DNA of 64,000 nucleotides from Rubellicoccus peritrichatus (GCF_033100135.1 NZ_CP136920.1:992001-1056000), one strand, 5' to 3'. Counted from the first letter of the stretch, positions 20,803 to 39,201 are shown. Program-made: numbers and translations. Notes: a model not told the origin generated them from the sequence alone.

Positions 20803-23800
20803 ATGTCATCTAGAAAAAATAAACTATTAATTGCTGCTACACTGTTATTGGCAGTGGGTTTTATCGTTTTTCAAAGCCTCAGGAGCACGGATACTCGGTC
20901 AAAATCAAATACTGTTCAGCATGCGAAACAAAACGACGGGAATTTGACTCAAACACCACCTGCGGTTTCACCACAAAACCAGAATCAATATAGTACTCCG
21001 TTTCCCTCTGATCCTTTATTGAATGCTGGAAGCACAATACCAAACAGGCACCCGCGCTGGCCTAAGGCTATCGTTCAAGATTACCGTAATACAGCGAGTT
21101 CAGATTCAGACATCACTATTCGCGAATGGATTCTTGATATCGGCAGACCTGATCTCCCCATCAAGGTTGTTGAAAAAGTAGCCTTCGAAGGAGAGCCAGA
21201 AGAAGAAGTTTTGAGCTATTTGGAAATGGCTGCAAACCGCGTGCTCATTTCAATATCAACAAACGAAATTGAGACGCTTTCCAGTGAGTTTCCAGACACG
21301 GAGTTACAACTACTGGCCGAAAATGCCATGATTTTAACAGCCTCTACTTTTGACCTCGATACGGTTGATAGACTCATGAAAGAGGCCCAGGCAAACGAAA
21401 GTATACTCTTTGCCGAACCAGATTATGTTGTTCGCCCTTCAGTAGTTCCCAACGATCCTAGATTCAGCGGCCAGTGGGGCCTCAACAACGCCAGTTCTTC
21501 AGGAGCGGATATCGATGCTCCTCAAGCATGGGATGTACGTAGAAATGCTGCCAGCCTGATTGTTGCTGTAACCGACTCAGGCCTGCGAACCACCCACGAA
21601 GATATCAGGACCAACCTTTGGACAAATCCAAATGAAACACTCGATGGTATCGATAATGATGGAAACGGTATTATTGATGACGTGAATGGCTTCAGCGCAA
21701 TTAACGACAGCAACAACCTTACTGATAACCTAGGACATGGAACTCATGTTGCAGGGATTATCGGGGCTCAAGGCAACAATGGCCTTGGTATTACAGGAGT
21801 TGCCTGGGACGTGCAAATTATGGCGCTCAAATTCCTGGAAGAAGGAGGTGGGTCAACTTCTGACGCCATTCAGTTGATTGATTATGCCGTAGCAAAAGGT
21901 GCAGATTTGATTAATGCCAGCTGGGGTGGCCCTGGAGGATCCGCCTTGCTGTCTCAGGCAATCGCACGCGCGCAATCAAACGGTATTCCATTCGTTGCGG
22001 CGGCTGGAAATGATTCACTGAATAATGATACCAACGCCTCATTTCCAGCCAATTTCACTCATGACAATATCGTCTCGGTTGGTAGCTCAACTTCAAATGA
22101 TACTCCATCATCATTCTCCAATTTCGGCTCAACCTCAGTGGACGTATTTGCTCCCGGGAGCGGTATTCTATCCATTTGGAACACCAGTAACAGTGCTTAC
22201 CAGAGCCTGAGTGGAACGTCGATGGCAGCACCAATGGTCTGTGGAGCATTAGCGATCATCGCGGCACAGTATCCGCAGGAATCATATCTGGAATGGATTC
22301 AGCGTATTGTTGCAGGTGTTGATCGACCAGCTGCATTACAAGGATTATCAGTATCGGGTGGTAGAATAAATCTGAACACTTCACTCAGTGCTACAGGCGG
22401 TGATTTACCGCCAGTGATAACAACCAGACTCCCAAATCAGCAAATTGCCGTTGGTGGAACTCTCGTGTTGTCCGTTGTCGCAACAGGAACGGAGCCATTA
22501 AGCTATTCCTGGTCACGAAATAATTCTGCAATTCCTGGGCAAACTGGAGCCACCCTGACTTTGAACAACCTACAAATCGGAGACTCCGGAACGTATCAAG
22601 TGCTCGTTAGCAATGCAGCTGGCGTGGCGACAAGCACAGCAGAGGTTCTCGTAACAGACGAGGTGGTTTCAATAGCGGCGGCATTCGACGCTCCAGACCA
22701 GAATTTCCTGGTTTCAGGCGATGCGCCATGGGAGCTGGTTCAGAATAACTCTGTAGTTGGTAGCCAGTCGCTAAGAAGCAGCCCAATCGCTGACAATGAG
22801 TCATCGATCATTCAAACAACTGTCACTGGCCCAGGAACTCTCTGTTTTTGGTGGAGGGTCTCATCTGAATCAGGTTTTGATTACCTTAACTTCTCCATTA
22901 ACGGAATCTTACAAAGGCGCATTTCAGGCGAAACCAGCTGGCAACAGGTGTGTGCCGATTTAGGGGCAGGCAATCATACCTTGCGATGGGGTTATATTAA
23001 AGATTCTGCGGTATCGGATGGCACTGATGCCGGTTTCCTCGACGGTTTCAGCTTTTTTTCAGATGAAGATAATGCACCACAGATCATTAGGCAACCAGTC
23101 AGCCAAGTTGTATCAACTGGGGCATCAACGAGTTTTTCCGTAACAGTAGAATCTCCTGAAACACCACAATACCAATGGCTTAAAAATGAGGGTGAACTTT
23201 TCAACAGTGGCAAGTATTCCGATGTCAATTCTGCTACCTTAAAAATCAACTCAGTCAATGAGGCTGATCATGGGCTCTACTCCGTGCGTGTTATTAATTC
23301 TACAGCTACACGGGTCAGCTCACTAGCCCAACTGACGGTTAATGATGCTCTGGAGCCACGTATTTTGACTCAACCTGAAGGAGCAACGATTGGAGTTAGT
23401 GCTGACCTGACTCTTTCAGTCGAAGTCGATGGTTCTGCTCCATTTACGTATGCTTGGCTCAAAGACGATTCGCCGATATCAGGAGCAACCGAAAAGCAGC
23501 TGAGCATCACCAATTCCAACCTGCAAGACTCTGGGAATTACAAGGTTAGAGTAACAAACACCGCAGGCAGTGTGGATAGTGAAATAGCAGAAATACTGGT
23601 CATCGAAGTTTCGATTCTACCAGTGTTTCTAAAGCACCCGGTTTCTTCACATCTGAAAGCTGGCGACACGCTAAACCTTTCTGTCTCGGTAGGCGGTGCC
23701 ACCCCTCGCACGATTAAATGGTTCAAGAATGGTACCGAAATCAACGGTGAAACGACTGAACAGCTACTGATCAATGAAGCTAGTATTGACGACACCGCGA

Positions 23801-24612
23801 CTTATTGGGCTGAAGTCACCAACGAATTTGGAACAGCCAAGAGCCGCCTGGCAATCGTCAGTGTCTTAAGCCAACCAGATGCCCTAATCGCCGCAATCAA
23901 TGCAGAAGGCAGTGGGATCACCCTTGAAAACACTGAAGGGCCGGGCTGGTTTCCTCAGAGCAATGTCACTGACACAGACTCATTAGCCATGCAAAGTGGC
24001 TCGATAGGCCCCCTACAATCGTCATCTCTCACTTCATACGTCAGAGGCCCAGGAACACTTTTCTTCCGGTGGAAAGTCTCATCGCAGCCCGGAAGTGATT
24101 TTCTTCAATTTCGTGTTAATGGTTCAACCATCTTTGGCATCGCAGGAGAGCACGAATGGGAAACAAGATCTTTTGAACTCCTGGAAGGCATTAATCGACT
24201 TGATTGGGTCTACACCAAAAGTGCCATTGTTGATGCCGGCGAAGACGCTGGCTTCCTCGATCGAATCTTCCTTTCCGATGGAGCCGTCCCTCATGACGCT
24301 TTGAGCTATTTCCCTGGGTCCGCCGACGCTGGTAATGGCTGGATTTTTATTCCGAATATAGAATTTCTTTTTGGTGATGGTTTTCGATGGGTCTATCATC
24401 CACAACACCAATGGTGGTACCTGTTTGGACTAGGCGGTAATGAAACCTGGATTTACGATCTGGGGCTCGGTTGGATCCATTTAACTTCTGCCAATTATCC
24501 ATCAGTCTTCTCAGCAAGAGAAAATGCATGGCTCTTCTACGATATTGGATCAACGAATCCTCGTGTGTTTATTAACATTGAAACACAAAAGGCAGTCGAC
24601 GCTGGGTTTTGA
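20803..24612 (+). CDS. Secreted subtilisin-like (S8) protease with Ig-like domains
   Basis: This 1,269-residue protein has an N-terminal hydrophobic export segment (residues 7-25), a propeptide-like region (about 90-215), and an S8 catalytic domain with Asp258 (VTDSGLR), His312 (GHGTHVAG) and Ser473 (SGTSMAAP). After about residue 535 come Ig-like domains with the W-x-K/R-N and DSGTYQVLVSN pattern (four copies) separated by two lectin-like segments with FWWRVSSESG/FRWKVSSQPG. The C-terminus (about 1165-1269) is a Trp/Tyr-rich domain (WWYLFGLGG, WIHLTSANYPSV) common at the ends of verrucomicrobial secreted proteins. It probably digests extracellular protein. An upstream in-frame ATG exists but the export segment begins at 20803. 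Confidence 0.9.
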   Translation: MSSRKNKLLIAATLLLAVGFIVFQSLRSTDTRSKSNTVQHAKQNDGNLTQTPPAVSPQNQNQYSTPFPSDPLLNAGSTIPNRHPRWPKAIVQDYRNTASSDSDITIREWILDIGRPDLPIKVVEKVAFEGEPEEEVLSYLEMAANRVLISISTNEIETLSSEFPDTELQLLAENAMILTASTFDLDTVDRLMKEAQANESILFAEPDYVVRPSVVPNDPRFSGQWGLNNASSSGADIDAPQAWDVRRNAASLIVAVTDSGLRTTHEDIRTNLWTNPNETLDGIDNDGNGIIDDVNGFSAINDSNNLTDNLGHGTHVAGIIGAQGNNGLGITGVAWDVQIMALKFLEEGGGSTSDAIQLIDYAVAKGADLINASWGGPGGSALLSQAIARAQSNGIPFVAAAGNDSLNNDTNASFPANFTHDNIVSVGSSTSNDTPSSFSNFGSTSVDVFAPGSGILSIWNTSNSAYQSLSGTSMAAPMVCGALAIIAAQYPQESYLEWIQRIVAGVDRPAALQGLSVSGGRINLNTSLSATGGDLPPVITTRLPNQQIAVGGTLVLSVVATGTEPLSYSWSRNNSAIPGQTGATLTLNNLQIGDSGTYQVLVSNAAGVATSTAEVLVTDEVVSIAAAFDAPDQNFLVSGDAPWELVQNNSVVGSQSLRSSPIADNESSIIQTTVTGPGTLCFWWRVSSESGFDYLNFSINGILQRRISGETSWQQVCADLGAGNHTLRWGYIKDSAVSDGTDAGFLDGFSFFSDEDNAPQIIRQPVSQVVSTGASTSFSVTVESPETPQYQWLKNEGELFNSGKYSDVNSATLKINSVNEADHGLYSVRVINSTATRVSSLAQLTVNDALEPRILTQPEGATIGVSADLTLSVEVDGSAPFTYAWLKDDSPISGATEKQLSITNSNLQDSGNYKVRVTNTAGSVDSEIAEILVIEVSILPVFLKHPVSSHLKAGDTLNLSVSVGGATPRTIKWFKNGTEINGETTEQLLINEASIDDTATYWAEVTNEFGTAKSRLAIVSVLSQPDALIAAINAEGSGITLENTEGPGWFPQSNVTDTDSLAMQSGSIGPLQSSSLTSYVRGPGTLFFRWKVSSQPGSDFLQFRVNGSTIFGIAGEHEWETRSFELLEGINRLDWVYTKSAIVDAGEDAGFLDRIFLSDGAVPHDALSYFPGSADAGNGWIFIPNIEFLFGDGFRWVYHPQHQWWYLFGLGGNETWIYDLGLGWIHLTSANYPSVFSARENAWLFYDIGSTNPRVFINIETQKAVDAGF

Positions 24613-24655
24613 GAGAATTGCTGTCAAGTGCACTGAGTTTAGTCGTGAATAAATA

Positions 24656-24681
24656 AACGCATCAACCAATCAGGATGCGTT
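24656..24681. repeat. Inverted repeat in the metK leader
   Basis: AACGCATC (24656-24663) pairs with GATGCGTT (24674-24681) around a 10-base loop. It lies between the protease stop (24612) and metK. Only short T-stretches follow on both strands, so it may be a weak bidirectional terminator or part of a leader structure. I could not match it to a known SAM or SAH riboswitch consensus. Confidence 0.5.
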
Positions 24682-24731
24682 GATGTTTCGACTTGCAAGA
24701 ATCGGTTTTCGGTGCATGTTGTCCAACTTCT

Positions 24732-25907
24732 ATGGACAAAAACTTCATCTTTTCTTCAGAGTCTGTCGGTGAGGGACACCCAGACAAGGTCTCCGATTAT
24801 ATTTCAGATAGCGTTCTTGACGCTTGTTTTGCTCAGGATCCTTCCAGCCGTGTTGCTTGTGAGACCTTGGTCAAAAGCAATTGTGTCTTCCTTGGCGGTG
24901 AAATCACGACCAAGGCCAAATTTGACTACGAAGACATTGTTCGCCAGGCGATTCGCGACATTGGCTACATCAACAAGAAGGACGATGAGGTCTTTCATGC
25001 TGATGACGTTTTCATCACCAATTGCTTGACTAAGCAGTCATCTGACATTGCGCAGGGAGTAGATGCTGCTGCAGCTGACGGTAAAGACACTGCTGAGCAA
25101 GGTGCTGGCGACCAAGGCATTATGTTTGGTTATGCCTGTGACCAAACTCCAGAGCTGATGCCCGCGCCAATCATGTTTGCGCACCGCCTACTCCGTGAAA
25201 TGGCACATCAACGCAAGGAAGTCGGGGTTGAATGGTTACGCCCGGACGTCAAAAGCCAAGTAGCCGTCGAGTTCGTTAATGGCAAGATCAAGGACATCAA
25301 GAATGTCGTAATTTCGACCCAACACACTGAAGACATTAAGCACTCAGAGATTAAAGAATTCTGCATCGAGGAAGTTATCAAGAAAGTACTTCCTGCAGAA
25401 CTCCTAACCGATAGCACTGAGTTTCTGATCAACCCTACCGGTAAATTTGTCATCGGTGGGCCACAAGGCGACGCCGGACTCACCGGCCGCAAAATCATCG
25501 TCGACACCTATGGCGGTTGGGCACGTCACGGTGGTGGTGCTTTCTCTGGAAAGGATCCCTCAAAGGTTGACCGCTCGGCAGCTTACTTCTGCCGCTGGGT
25601 AGCGAAAAACATTGTCGCAGCCGGCCTTGCTTCTGAAGTTGAGCTGCAGGTTGCCTATGCAATCGGATATCCTTACCCGACCAGTATCCACGTTGATACT
25701 TTCGGTTCGGCTAAGAATGGCCTGACCGATCAACAGATCGCAGAAGCCGCTCAAAAAGTATTCAGCTTCAAACCAGCAGACATCATTACACAATTGGACC
25801 TGTTGCGTCCGATTTACCGTGAATCAACCCATTACGGCCACTTCGCCAAGGAGAACATGCCTTGGGAATCAACCGCAAAAGCCGAAGAACTCAAAGCGGC
25901 AGTATAG
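24732..25907 (+). CDS. metK: S-adenosylmethionine synthetase
   Basis: This 391-residue enzyme makes SAM from methionine and ATP. The family signatures are complete: [20 protein letters not shown] at the start, [12 protein letters not shown] near residue 115, and [19 protein letters not shown]-type text (here [19 protein letters not shown]) near residue 265. The ATG at 24732 gives MDKNFIFSS; a longer frame to 24693 has no family match. ahcY follows after 35 bp, so the SAM-making and SAH-clearing enzymes probably share one transcript. Confidence 0.95.
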   Translation: MDKNFIFSSESVGEGHPDKVSDYISDSVLDACFAQDPSSRVACETLVKSNCVFLGGEITTKAKFDYEDIVRQAIRDIGYINKKDDEVFHADDVFITNCLTKQSSDIAQGVDAAAADGKDTAEQGAGDQGIMFGYACDQTPELMPAPIMFAHRLLREMAHQRKEVGVEWLRPDVKSQVAVEFVNGKIKDIKNVVISTQHTEDIKHSEIKEFCIEEVIKKVLPAELLTDSTEFLINPTGKFVIGGPQGDAGLTGRKIIVDTYGGWARHGGGAFSGKDPSKVDRSAAYFCRWVAKNIVAAGLASEVELQVAYAIGYPYPTSIHVDTFGSAKNGLTDQQIAEAAQKVFSFKPADIITQLDLLRPIYRESTHYGHFAKENMPWESTAKAEELKAAV

Positions 25908-25942
25908 TCTTACATCACCTTTAAGCTTAAGTATTTAGAAAA

Positions 25943-27382
25943 ATGGCAACGGAAACCGCAACCACGACGGATTACAAGGTCCGCGACATCAATCTAGCCG
26001 ATTTCGGCCGCAAGGAAGTTGAGATCGCTCAACATGAAATGCCAGGCCTCATGGCAACCCGTGAGAAGTATGCCAAGGAGCAGCCTCTCGCCGGTGTTCG
26101 CATCATGGGCTCCCTGCACATGACGATTCAGACAGCAGTTCTGATTGAAACATTGAAGGCTCTTGGCGCTGACGTTCGCTGGTGCTCTTGCAACATCTTC
26201 TCCACACAGGACCACGCGGCGGCTTACGTTGCCAAGAACCTTGAGGTTCCTGTCTTCGCCTGGAAGGGTGAAACACTCGAAGAATACTGGTGGTGCACCT
26301 ATCAGGCGTTAACCTGGCCGGACGGCAAGGGACCACAACTGATCGTCGATGACGGTGGCGACGCAACTCTCTTGATCCACAAGGGCTATGAACTTGAGGA
26401 TGGCAGCGACTGGGTAGAGGGTCCTGCGAGCAGCAAGGAAGAAGAAGTCATCAAGAATCTTCTCAAGAAGGTTAAAAGCGAAGACCCAATCCACTGGCAC
26501 AATGTGCTCAAGGACTGGAAGGGTGTTTCGGAAGAAACCACCACTGGTGTTCACCGCCTTTACGAGATGCACAAGAACAATGGTTTGCTCGTCCCTGCAA
26601 TCAACGTCAATGATTCAGTTACCAAGAGCAAATTTGACAATCTTTATGGCTGCCGTGAATCCCTCGTAGACGGTATCAAGCGTGCTACTGACGTCATGAT
26701 TTCCGGTAAGGTAGGTGTGGTCTGTGGTTACGGCGATGTTGGCAAGGGTTGCGCTCAAGCCCTCCGTGCACAAGGCGCACAAGTCGTTGTCACTGAAGTT
26801 GACCCGATTTGCGCACTGCAGGCTGCAATGGAAGGCTTCCGTGTTCTAACCGTTGAAGACACACTTGGCTGGGGTGACATCTACGTGACCACCACAGGTA
26901 ATTTCAACATCATCACGGCAGATCACATGTCGAAGATGAAGGACCAGGCTATTGTGTGTAACATCGGCCACTTCGACAACGAAATCCAGGTCGACAAGAT
27001 CGATGCCATGGACGGTGTGAAGGTTGAAGTCATCAAAGACGAAGCTCAGGGAGCGGTTGATAAATACACTTTCCCTGGTGGAAACTCGATTTACATGCTC
27101 GCGAAGGGTCGCCTCGTTAATCTCGGTTGCGCAACCGGCCACCCATCATTCGTCATGTCGAACAGCTTCACCAATCAGGTCCTGGCTCAGATCGAACTCT
27201 GGAAGCAGGTCGAAAAGTACACACCTGGTGTTTACATCTTACCAAAGCACCTCGACGAAGAAGTCGCGCGTTTGCACCTCGACAAAATTGGCTGCAAACT
27301 GACTGTGCTTTCGCCGGAGCAGGCTGACTATATTGGCGTTCCGCAGAATGGTCCATACAAGAGCGATCACTATCGCTACTAG
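25943..27382 (+). CDS. ahcY: S-adenosylhomocysteine hydrolase
   Basis: This 479-residue NAD-dependent enzyme splits S-adenosylhomocysteine into adenosine and homocysteine and so relieves product inhibition of methyltransferases. Seen motifs are [31 protein letters not shown], the NAD site [16 protein letters not shown], and the C-terminal [20 protein letters not shown] followed by KSDHYRY. The length includes the extra segment (about residues 150-190) found in the longer class of SAHases. It is the second gene after metK and is followed by a strong terminator. Confidence 0.96.
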   Translation: MATETATTTDYKVRDINLADFGRKEVEIAQHEMPGLMATREKYAKEQPLAGVRIMGSLHMTIQTAVLIETLKALGADVRWCSCNIFSTQDHAAAYVAKNLEVPVFAWKGETLEEYWWCTYQALTWPDGKGPQLIVDDGGDATLLIHKGYELEDGSDWVEGPASSKEEEVIKNLLKKVKSEDPIHWHNVLKDWKGVSEETTTGVHRLYEMHKNNGLLVPAINVNDSVTKSKFDNLYGCRESLVDGIKRATDVMISGKVGVVCGYGDVGKGCAQALRAQGAQVVVTEVDPICALQAAMEGFRVLTVEDTLGWGDIYVTTTGNFNIITADHMSKMKDQAIVCNIGHFDNEIQVDKIDAMDGVKVEVIKDEAQGAVDKYTFPGGNSIYMLAKGRLVNLGCATGHPSFVMSNSFTNQVLAQIELWKQVEKYTPGVYILPKHLDEEVARLHLDKIGCKLTVLSPEQADYIGVPQNGPYKSDHYRY

Positions 27383-27414
27383 TCACGATCTGACCAAACT
27401 GAGATTTACAAAAG

Positions 27415-27443
27415 GCGAAACCCATCTGGGTTTCGCTTTTTTT
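27415..27443 (+). terminator. Intrinsic terminator of metK-ahcY
   Basis: A perfect 10-bp stem, GCGAAACCCA (27415-27424) and TGGGTTTCGC (27427-27436), is followed directly by seven Ts. It starts 33 bp after the ahcY stop. Confidence 0.92.
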
Positions 27444-27503
27444 GTAGATATTTGAGTCATTGGCTTGCGAAGCCATCAAAGCTTGCCTTGATATCGAGTC
27501 AAT

Positions 27504-28112
27504 ATGGACACTATCACAGCAATCACTGAACGCCGGGCCGTGAAACACTACGACCCTGATTTTGAAATACCCGCCGAAGACGAAACCAAGCTTCTCGAAC
27601 TGGCACGTCTCGCACCCACCTCTTTTAACATTCAGAATTGGCGCTTCGTCAATGTAAAGGACAAGGATTTACGCGAACAAATCAAAGAAGCTGCCTGGGG
27701 CCAGGCTCATGTGGCCGATGCTTCGCTCCTCATCATCATGTGTGCAGACCTCAAGGCATATGAAAAAGAGCCTTCACGCTACTGGTCCAACACCCCACAA
27801 GAAGTCCAGGACATACTTGTGCCTATGATTGTCCCTTTTTACGATGGCAATGATGCACTCCAGCATGGTGAAGCCCATCGTTCATGCGGGCTGGCAGGCC
27901 AAACGCTCATGCTGGCCGCGAAAGCAATGGGTTACGACAGTTGCCCAATGGTTGGGTTCGACCAGAAAAAAGTCGCAGAGCTGATTCGTCTGCCTGAAAA
28001 CCACGTCATCAGTTTCATGATCGCGATTGGAAAAGAAATTAAGCCAGCTTGGCCACGCCCCAATCAGATCGCATCCAGCGAAGCAATTGTCGTAGATCGA
28101 TTTGAGAACTAA
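27504..28112 (+). CDS. Nitroreductase-family flavoprotein
   Basis: This 202-residue protein belongs to the FMN-dependent nitroreductase family. It shows the N-terminal RRAVKHYDPDFEIP, the FMN-binding APTSFNIQNWRF segment, and the C-terminal glycine/loop region GYDSCPMVGFD followed by a second conserved stretch ending IAIGKEIKPAWPR. Such enzymes reduce nitro groups, quinones or enones with NAD(P)H, but the natural substrate cannot be read from sequence. It stands alone after the ahcY terminator and converges on the response regulator gene. Confidence 0.88.
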   Translation: MDTITAITERRAVKHYDPDFEIPAEDETKLLELARLAPTSFNIQNWRFVNVKDKDLREQIKEAAWGQAHVADASLLIIMCADLKAYEKEPSRYWSNTPQEVQDILVPMIVPFYDGNDALQHGEAHRSCGLAGQTLMLAAKAMGYDSCPMVGFDQKKVAELIRLPENHVISFMIAIGKEIKPAWPRPNQIASSEAIVVDRFEN

Positions 28113-28157
28113 GCAAGCGCTTGGAGACCAATGTTCGAGCTGAAGGGCAACAAGTAA

Positions 28158-28733
28158 TCAGGCGCTCTTCAACTCGTCCAATTGTGCGATATCGCCCCCG
28201 GGAGCCTTACTCAATGCGTTCGAAACCGCTTCCAGCCGACCTTCTGTTTGGCTGAGTCGTGCGTCGATTTCGGCCAGTTTTTGGAGCAGACGCTGGTTAT
28301 GCTCCTCCAACTTAGAAAGATTCACTTCTTTCTTTCTCACAACCTTATTGGTGCTTGTGACCTCCTGAACGACACGCAAAAGCTTTTCCTGGTTTATAAA
28401 GGACTTACTCATGTAATGCCTCGTTCCCAGCTTCATCGCCTCAGCAGCTGTGATTTCAACTTCCTGTCCGGTGAGCATAATCACTGGAGCCGCCGTATAC
28501 CCGGGAATGCTTTTCAGCATTCTCATGAAGTCCATACCTCTAACTCCAGGGAGACCGAGGTCGAGGAGGATGCAGTCGATATGGTGTTTACTGCATAGTT
28601 TCAGGGCAGTATCGACATCATCAACCGCCAGCACCGCATTGATACGCTCCATCTTCAAGAGCCCAGTGAGCCATTTGACATCTCTTGGGTCGTCTTCAAT
28701 AAGGAGGATCTTTCGGCGACGATAATCGGACAT
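28158..28733 (-). CDS. Response regulator with C-terminal coiled coil
   Basis: This 191-residue protein has a receiver domain (residues 8-125) with the acidic pair EDD at 13-15, the phospho-acceptor Asp58 (CILLDLGLPG), the LTG switch residue and a lysine in SKSF. Instead of a DNA-binding domain it has a helical tail (about 138-180, LEEHNQRLLQKLAEIDARL) likely to form a coiled coil. It may act as a single-domain messenger or dimeric adaptor. No histidine kinase gene is adjacent, so its partner is unknown. Confidence 0.85.
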   Translation of the reverse strand: MSDYRRRKILLIEDDPRDVKWLTGLLKMERINAVLAVDDVDTALKLCSKHHIDCILLDLGLPGVRGMDFMRMLKSIPGYTAAPVIMLTGQEVEITAAEAMKLGTRHYMSKSFINQEKLLRVVQEVTSTNKVVRKKEVNLSKLEEHNQRLLQKLAEIDARLSQTEGRLEAVSNALSKAPGGDIAQLDELKSA

Positions 28734-28806
28734 TGGTCGAGTTAACGCTGTCTGATACTGCCACTAAATGGGAAACCGTCAAGACGTACTATCGTCAAAA
28801 TATTGA

Positions 28807-28841
28807 GAAAAAAACCCGACGGAGGCAAATCCGTCGGGTTT
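28807..28841 (-). terminator. Intrinsic terminator of eno
   Basis: A perfect 12-bp stem (AAACCCGACGGA 28812-28823 and TCCGTCGGGTTT 28830-28841) lies 25 bp after the eno stop. On the minus strand it is followed by a run of Ts (As at 28808-28814). It is oriented for eno. Confidence 0.92.
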
Positions 28842-28865
28842 CGTAAAAAGTTTGTCTCAAAAGAC

Positions 28866-37522
<8,657 letters not shown>

Positions 37523-37605
37523 ATTTCAAAGTCAGTCTTTTACAGGACGGGAGTGGCAATCGCTACTTCCGTTTTTTTAGCCTTGGAGAGGTAAAGCATT
37601 TATCT

Positions 37606-37665
37606 TCTCGCTAAGACGCAAAGTTTTTTGATCATTAGTTAGGGCTTTGAGCCTCTGCGTGAGAC
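37606..37665. repeat. Short palindromic intergenic element, copy 1
   Basis: Arms TCTCGCTAAGACGCAAAG (37606-37623) and, at 37645-37664, a partly complementary CTTTGAGCCTCTGCGTGAGA. It resembles the larger elements at 41891 and 51972 in the words GACGCA/TGCGT and the terminal inverted layout. It lies between the hydrolase gene and the cassette array and has no coding sense. Confidence 0.5.
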
Positions 37666-37676
37666 TATTTTTATAC

Positions 37677-37747
37677 CCAAAACGTATATGACTGGTAACA
37701 CCTCAGAGCGTAGCGGAGAGATGCTTACCAGATCATACTGGTTCTAA
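37677..37747 (-). repeat. attC-like recombination site, distal end of array
   Basis: Read on the minus strand, TTAGAAC (37747-37741) starts 6 bp after the ORF stop. It is followed by an imperfect hairpin with outer arms GTATGA/TCATATAC and inner arms CTGGTAAGCATCTC/GAGGTGTTACCAG, ending in GTTTTGG (37683-37677). The AAC...GTT frame and the bulged palindrome fit an attC site, although both core sites depart from consensus. Confidence 0.6.
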
Positions 37748-37753
37748 TTTATT

Positions 37754-38188
37754 TTAGCCTCCTCCAAATATCTCACGAAATTGATCTTCTTCAAAAACAA
37801 CGTGAATCCCATAAGATTCATACATGCTTTTCTTTCCAGCCATGAAGTCCCAACGCTTTTCATCCCACTCGTCATTGATTGCAAACATAACTCCTGGTCG
37901 ACAGAAATCCAAAGGTTGCATCGCCTCCTCAATCGCCAAATCTAAATTTTCCTCATCCTCTAAATCACACTCATCAATGCCATATTCATAGCATCTCAGC
38001 TTTTGTTCTATAATTGGAACAAACTCTTGAATCCTATTCAAAATGCTTTCGATGAAGACTTCATCTTCTTTAGAGATTTCGCGGCAGTCTTCTATCACAG
38101 TGACAGTGACTTCAGCATCCTCAAAAAGCTCCGATTCAAACGAGACTTTCGTTTCTAGATCTTGATATTTATTCTTAATCCAATCCAT
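37754..38188 (-). CDS. Hypothetical acidic protein, cassette ORF 5
   Basis: This 144-residue protein is rich in Glu and Asp (for example CDLEDEENLDLAIEEAM) and has no signal peptide or membrane helix. I do not recognise a family. The ATG lies 2 bp after an attC-like site and the stop lies 6 bp before the next one, the tight packing of an integron cassette. Base composition is AT-rich compared with the hydrolase gene upstream. It is probably a soluble cytoplasmic protein. Confidence 0.65.
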   Translation of the reverse strand: MDWIKNKYQDLETKVSFESELFEDAEVTVTVIEDCREISKEDEVFIESILNRIQEFVPIIEQKLRCYEYGIDECDLEDEENLDLAIEEAMQPLDFCRPGVMFAINDEWDEKRWDFMAGKKSMYESYGIHVVFEEDQFREIFGGG

Positions 38189-38190
38189 TT

Positions 38191-38258
38191 TCAGAACGTG
38201 GAAGTGTCACGACGCATGAGGCGCAGCCTCCGGAGTTGTGACGACTGACTTGTTAGAT
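38191..38258 (-). repeat. attC-like recombination site
   Basis: On the minus strand: core ATCTAAC (38258-38252, fits RYYYAAC), AAGTCAGTC, an inner palindrome GTCAC/GTGAC around GAGGC-TGC-GCCTC, and end core GTTCTGA (38197-38191). It is 68 bp long and shares long stretches (CTAACAAGTC, GTCACAACTCCGG, GTTCTGAA) with the site at 39202. Confidence 0.82.
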
Positions 38259-38596
38259 TTTTTATTTCTAATTTCTTTAAATAACTTTTCTCCAGCATAG
38301 ACCATCAGAGGAATCCCAAGCATCCATCCGGATGGGTATCTAATAATCCAAATAGCTCCTAGCAAAAGCATAGAGATTAAAAGCCATTTCTTTTTATATC
38401 CCTTTCCTCCATCACAGACAAATCCTAATATCATCAGACCAAAGAATCCCTGGAATAATCCACCCATAATTCCATATAAAGAAGATACGACCTCCTTTGA
38501 GCTCTCAGAATTCGCAATTCCATTCATTTTCACCTCGATAGTCAGAATCGGGAAGAGCAATAAGAGGAGCCCAATAGATGCGAATACTTTCTTCAT
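38207..38596 (-). CDS. Hypothetical small membrane protein, cassette ORF 4
   Basis: This 129-residue protein has hydrophobic segments at about residues 4-22, 35-62 and 70-95, then a basic tail. No family is recognised. The ATG lies 4 bp after an attC-like site. Its last residues (from about SNKSVVTTPEAAPHAS) are encoded inside the next attC-like site, where the TGA falls, so the array element supplies the C-terminus. Its location in the array marks it as a mobile cassette gene. Confidence 0.65.
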   Translation of the reverse strand: MKKVFASIGLLLLLFPILTIEVKMNGIANSESSKEVVSSLYGIMGGLFQGFFGLMILGFVCDGGKGYKKKWLLISMLLLGAIWIIRYPSGWMLGIPLMVYAGEKLFKEIRNKKSNKSVVTTPEAAPHAS

Positions 38597-38600
38597 TTTT

Positions 38601-38642
38601 ACCTAACGTTGAAGCTGGGGTCACTAAACGCCAACGTAAGCG
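38601..38642 (-). repeat. Short attC-like site
   Basis: On the minus strand a small palindrome ACGTTG...CAACGT ends in the core GTTAGGT (38607-38601, fits GTTRRRY). At 42 bp it is shorter than usual, and the left core (CGCTTAC) is degenerate, so it is probably a decayed or minimal attC. It separates two ORFs exactly. Confidence 0.6.
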
Positions 38643-39113
38643 TCACTTGTGCTGACTGGTTCGATTTTCTAAGTTTTCTAAATATGCTTCGATGACAATA
38701 AAATGTCCACCATAGGTGTACGTCTCTTTGCTTACTTCATGATTTCTTTTGGCTTCAAAGCTTAATTCCATAACCCATCCAGTGGTTACTGTGGATAATT
38801 TATGAGCCTCACCTTCTCGGCATGCTTTCAATAGACCATTCATGAATAAAACATCTATGCCATTTATCCCATATACTTTCTTTTTCCATTCGTCAACTGG
38901 TGCAAATGGATCTTCATCAGGTTGCGTATATACGCTCACAATCTCCTCAGGGTAGTTAAGTATGATAACACCTTTCTGTGCTTCATAACCCATAAGCTGA
39001 GACCACGATATTTTTACCTCGTCGACAGTTGTATCCAAAAAGTCCCATGACAATTCCTCTGCCCAAATGACGTTTGGAAGTAAGAAAACTATAAGGGCGA
39101 TTCGATTTTTCAT
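38643..39113 (-). CDS. Hypothetical exported protein, cassette ORF 3
   Basis: From the ATG at 39113 this is 156 residues with a signal peptide (residues 1-18, ending VIWAEE). The mature part has no recognised family; it contains tryptophan-rich phrases such as ELSWDFLDTTVDEVKISWSQ. An in-frame ATG at 39191, 11 bp after the attC-like site, would add 26 residues ahead of the signal peptide; the signal peptide argues for 39113. The product is probably periplasmic. Confidence 0.62.
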   Translation of the reverse strand: MKNRIALIVFLLPNVIWAEELSWDFLDTTVDEVKISWSQLMGYEAQKGVIILNYPEEIVSVYTQPDEDPFAPVDEWKKKVYGINGIDVLFMNGLLKACREGEAHKLSTVTTGWVMELSFEAKRNHEVSKETYTYGGHFIVIEAYLENLENRTSQHK

Positions 39114-39201
39114 AATATTAGCTAATAAAACTACTGTTGAGTCATAATCGCACTTCTTCATCTCTGATGATGCTAGCCTATCTTTATTCATCTTTTTATC
39201 T

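Noticed and set aside
24613-24731. SAM or SAH riboswitch in front of metK
   Set aside because: I looked for the SAM-I, SAM-II and SAH core sequences and found none; only a simple inverted repeat is present.
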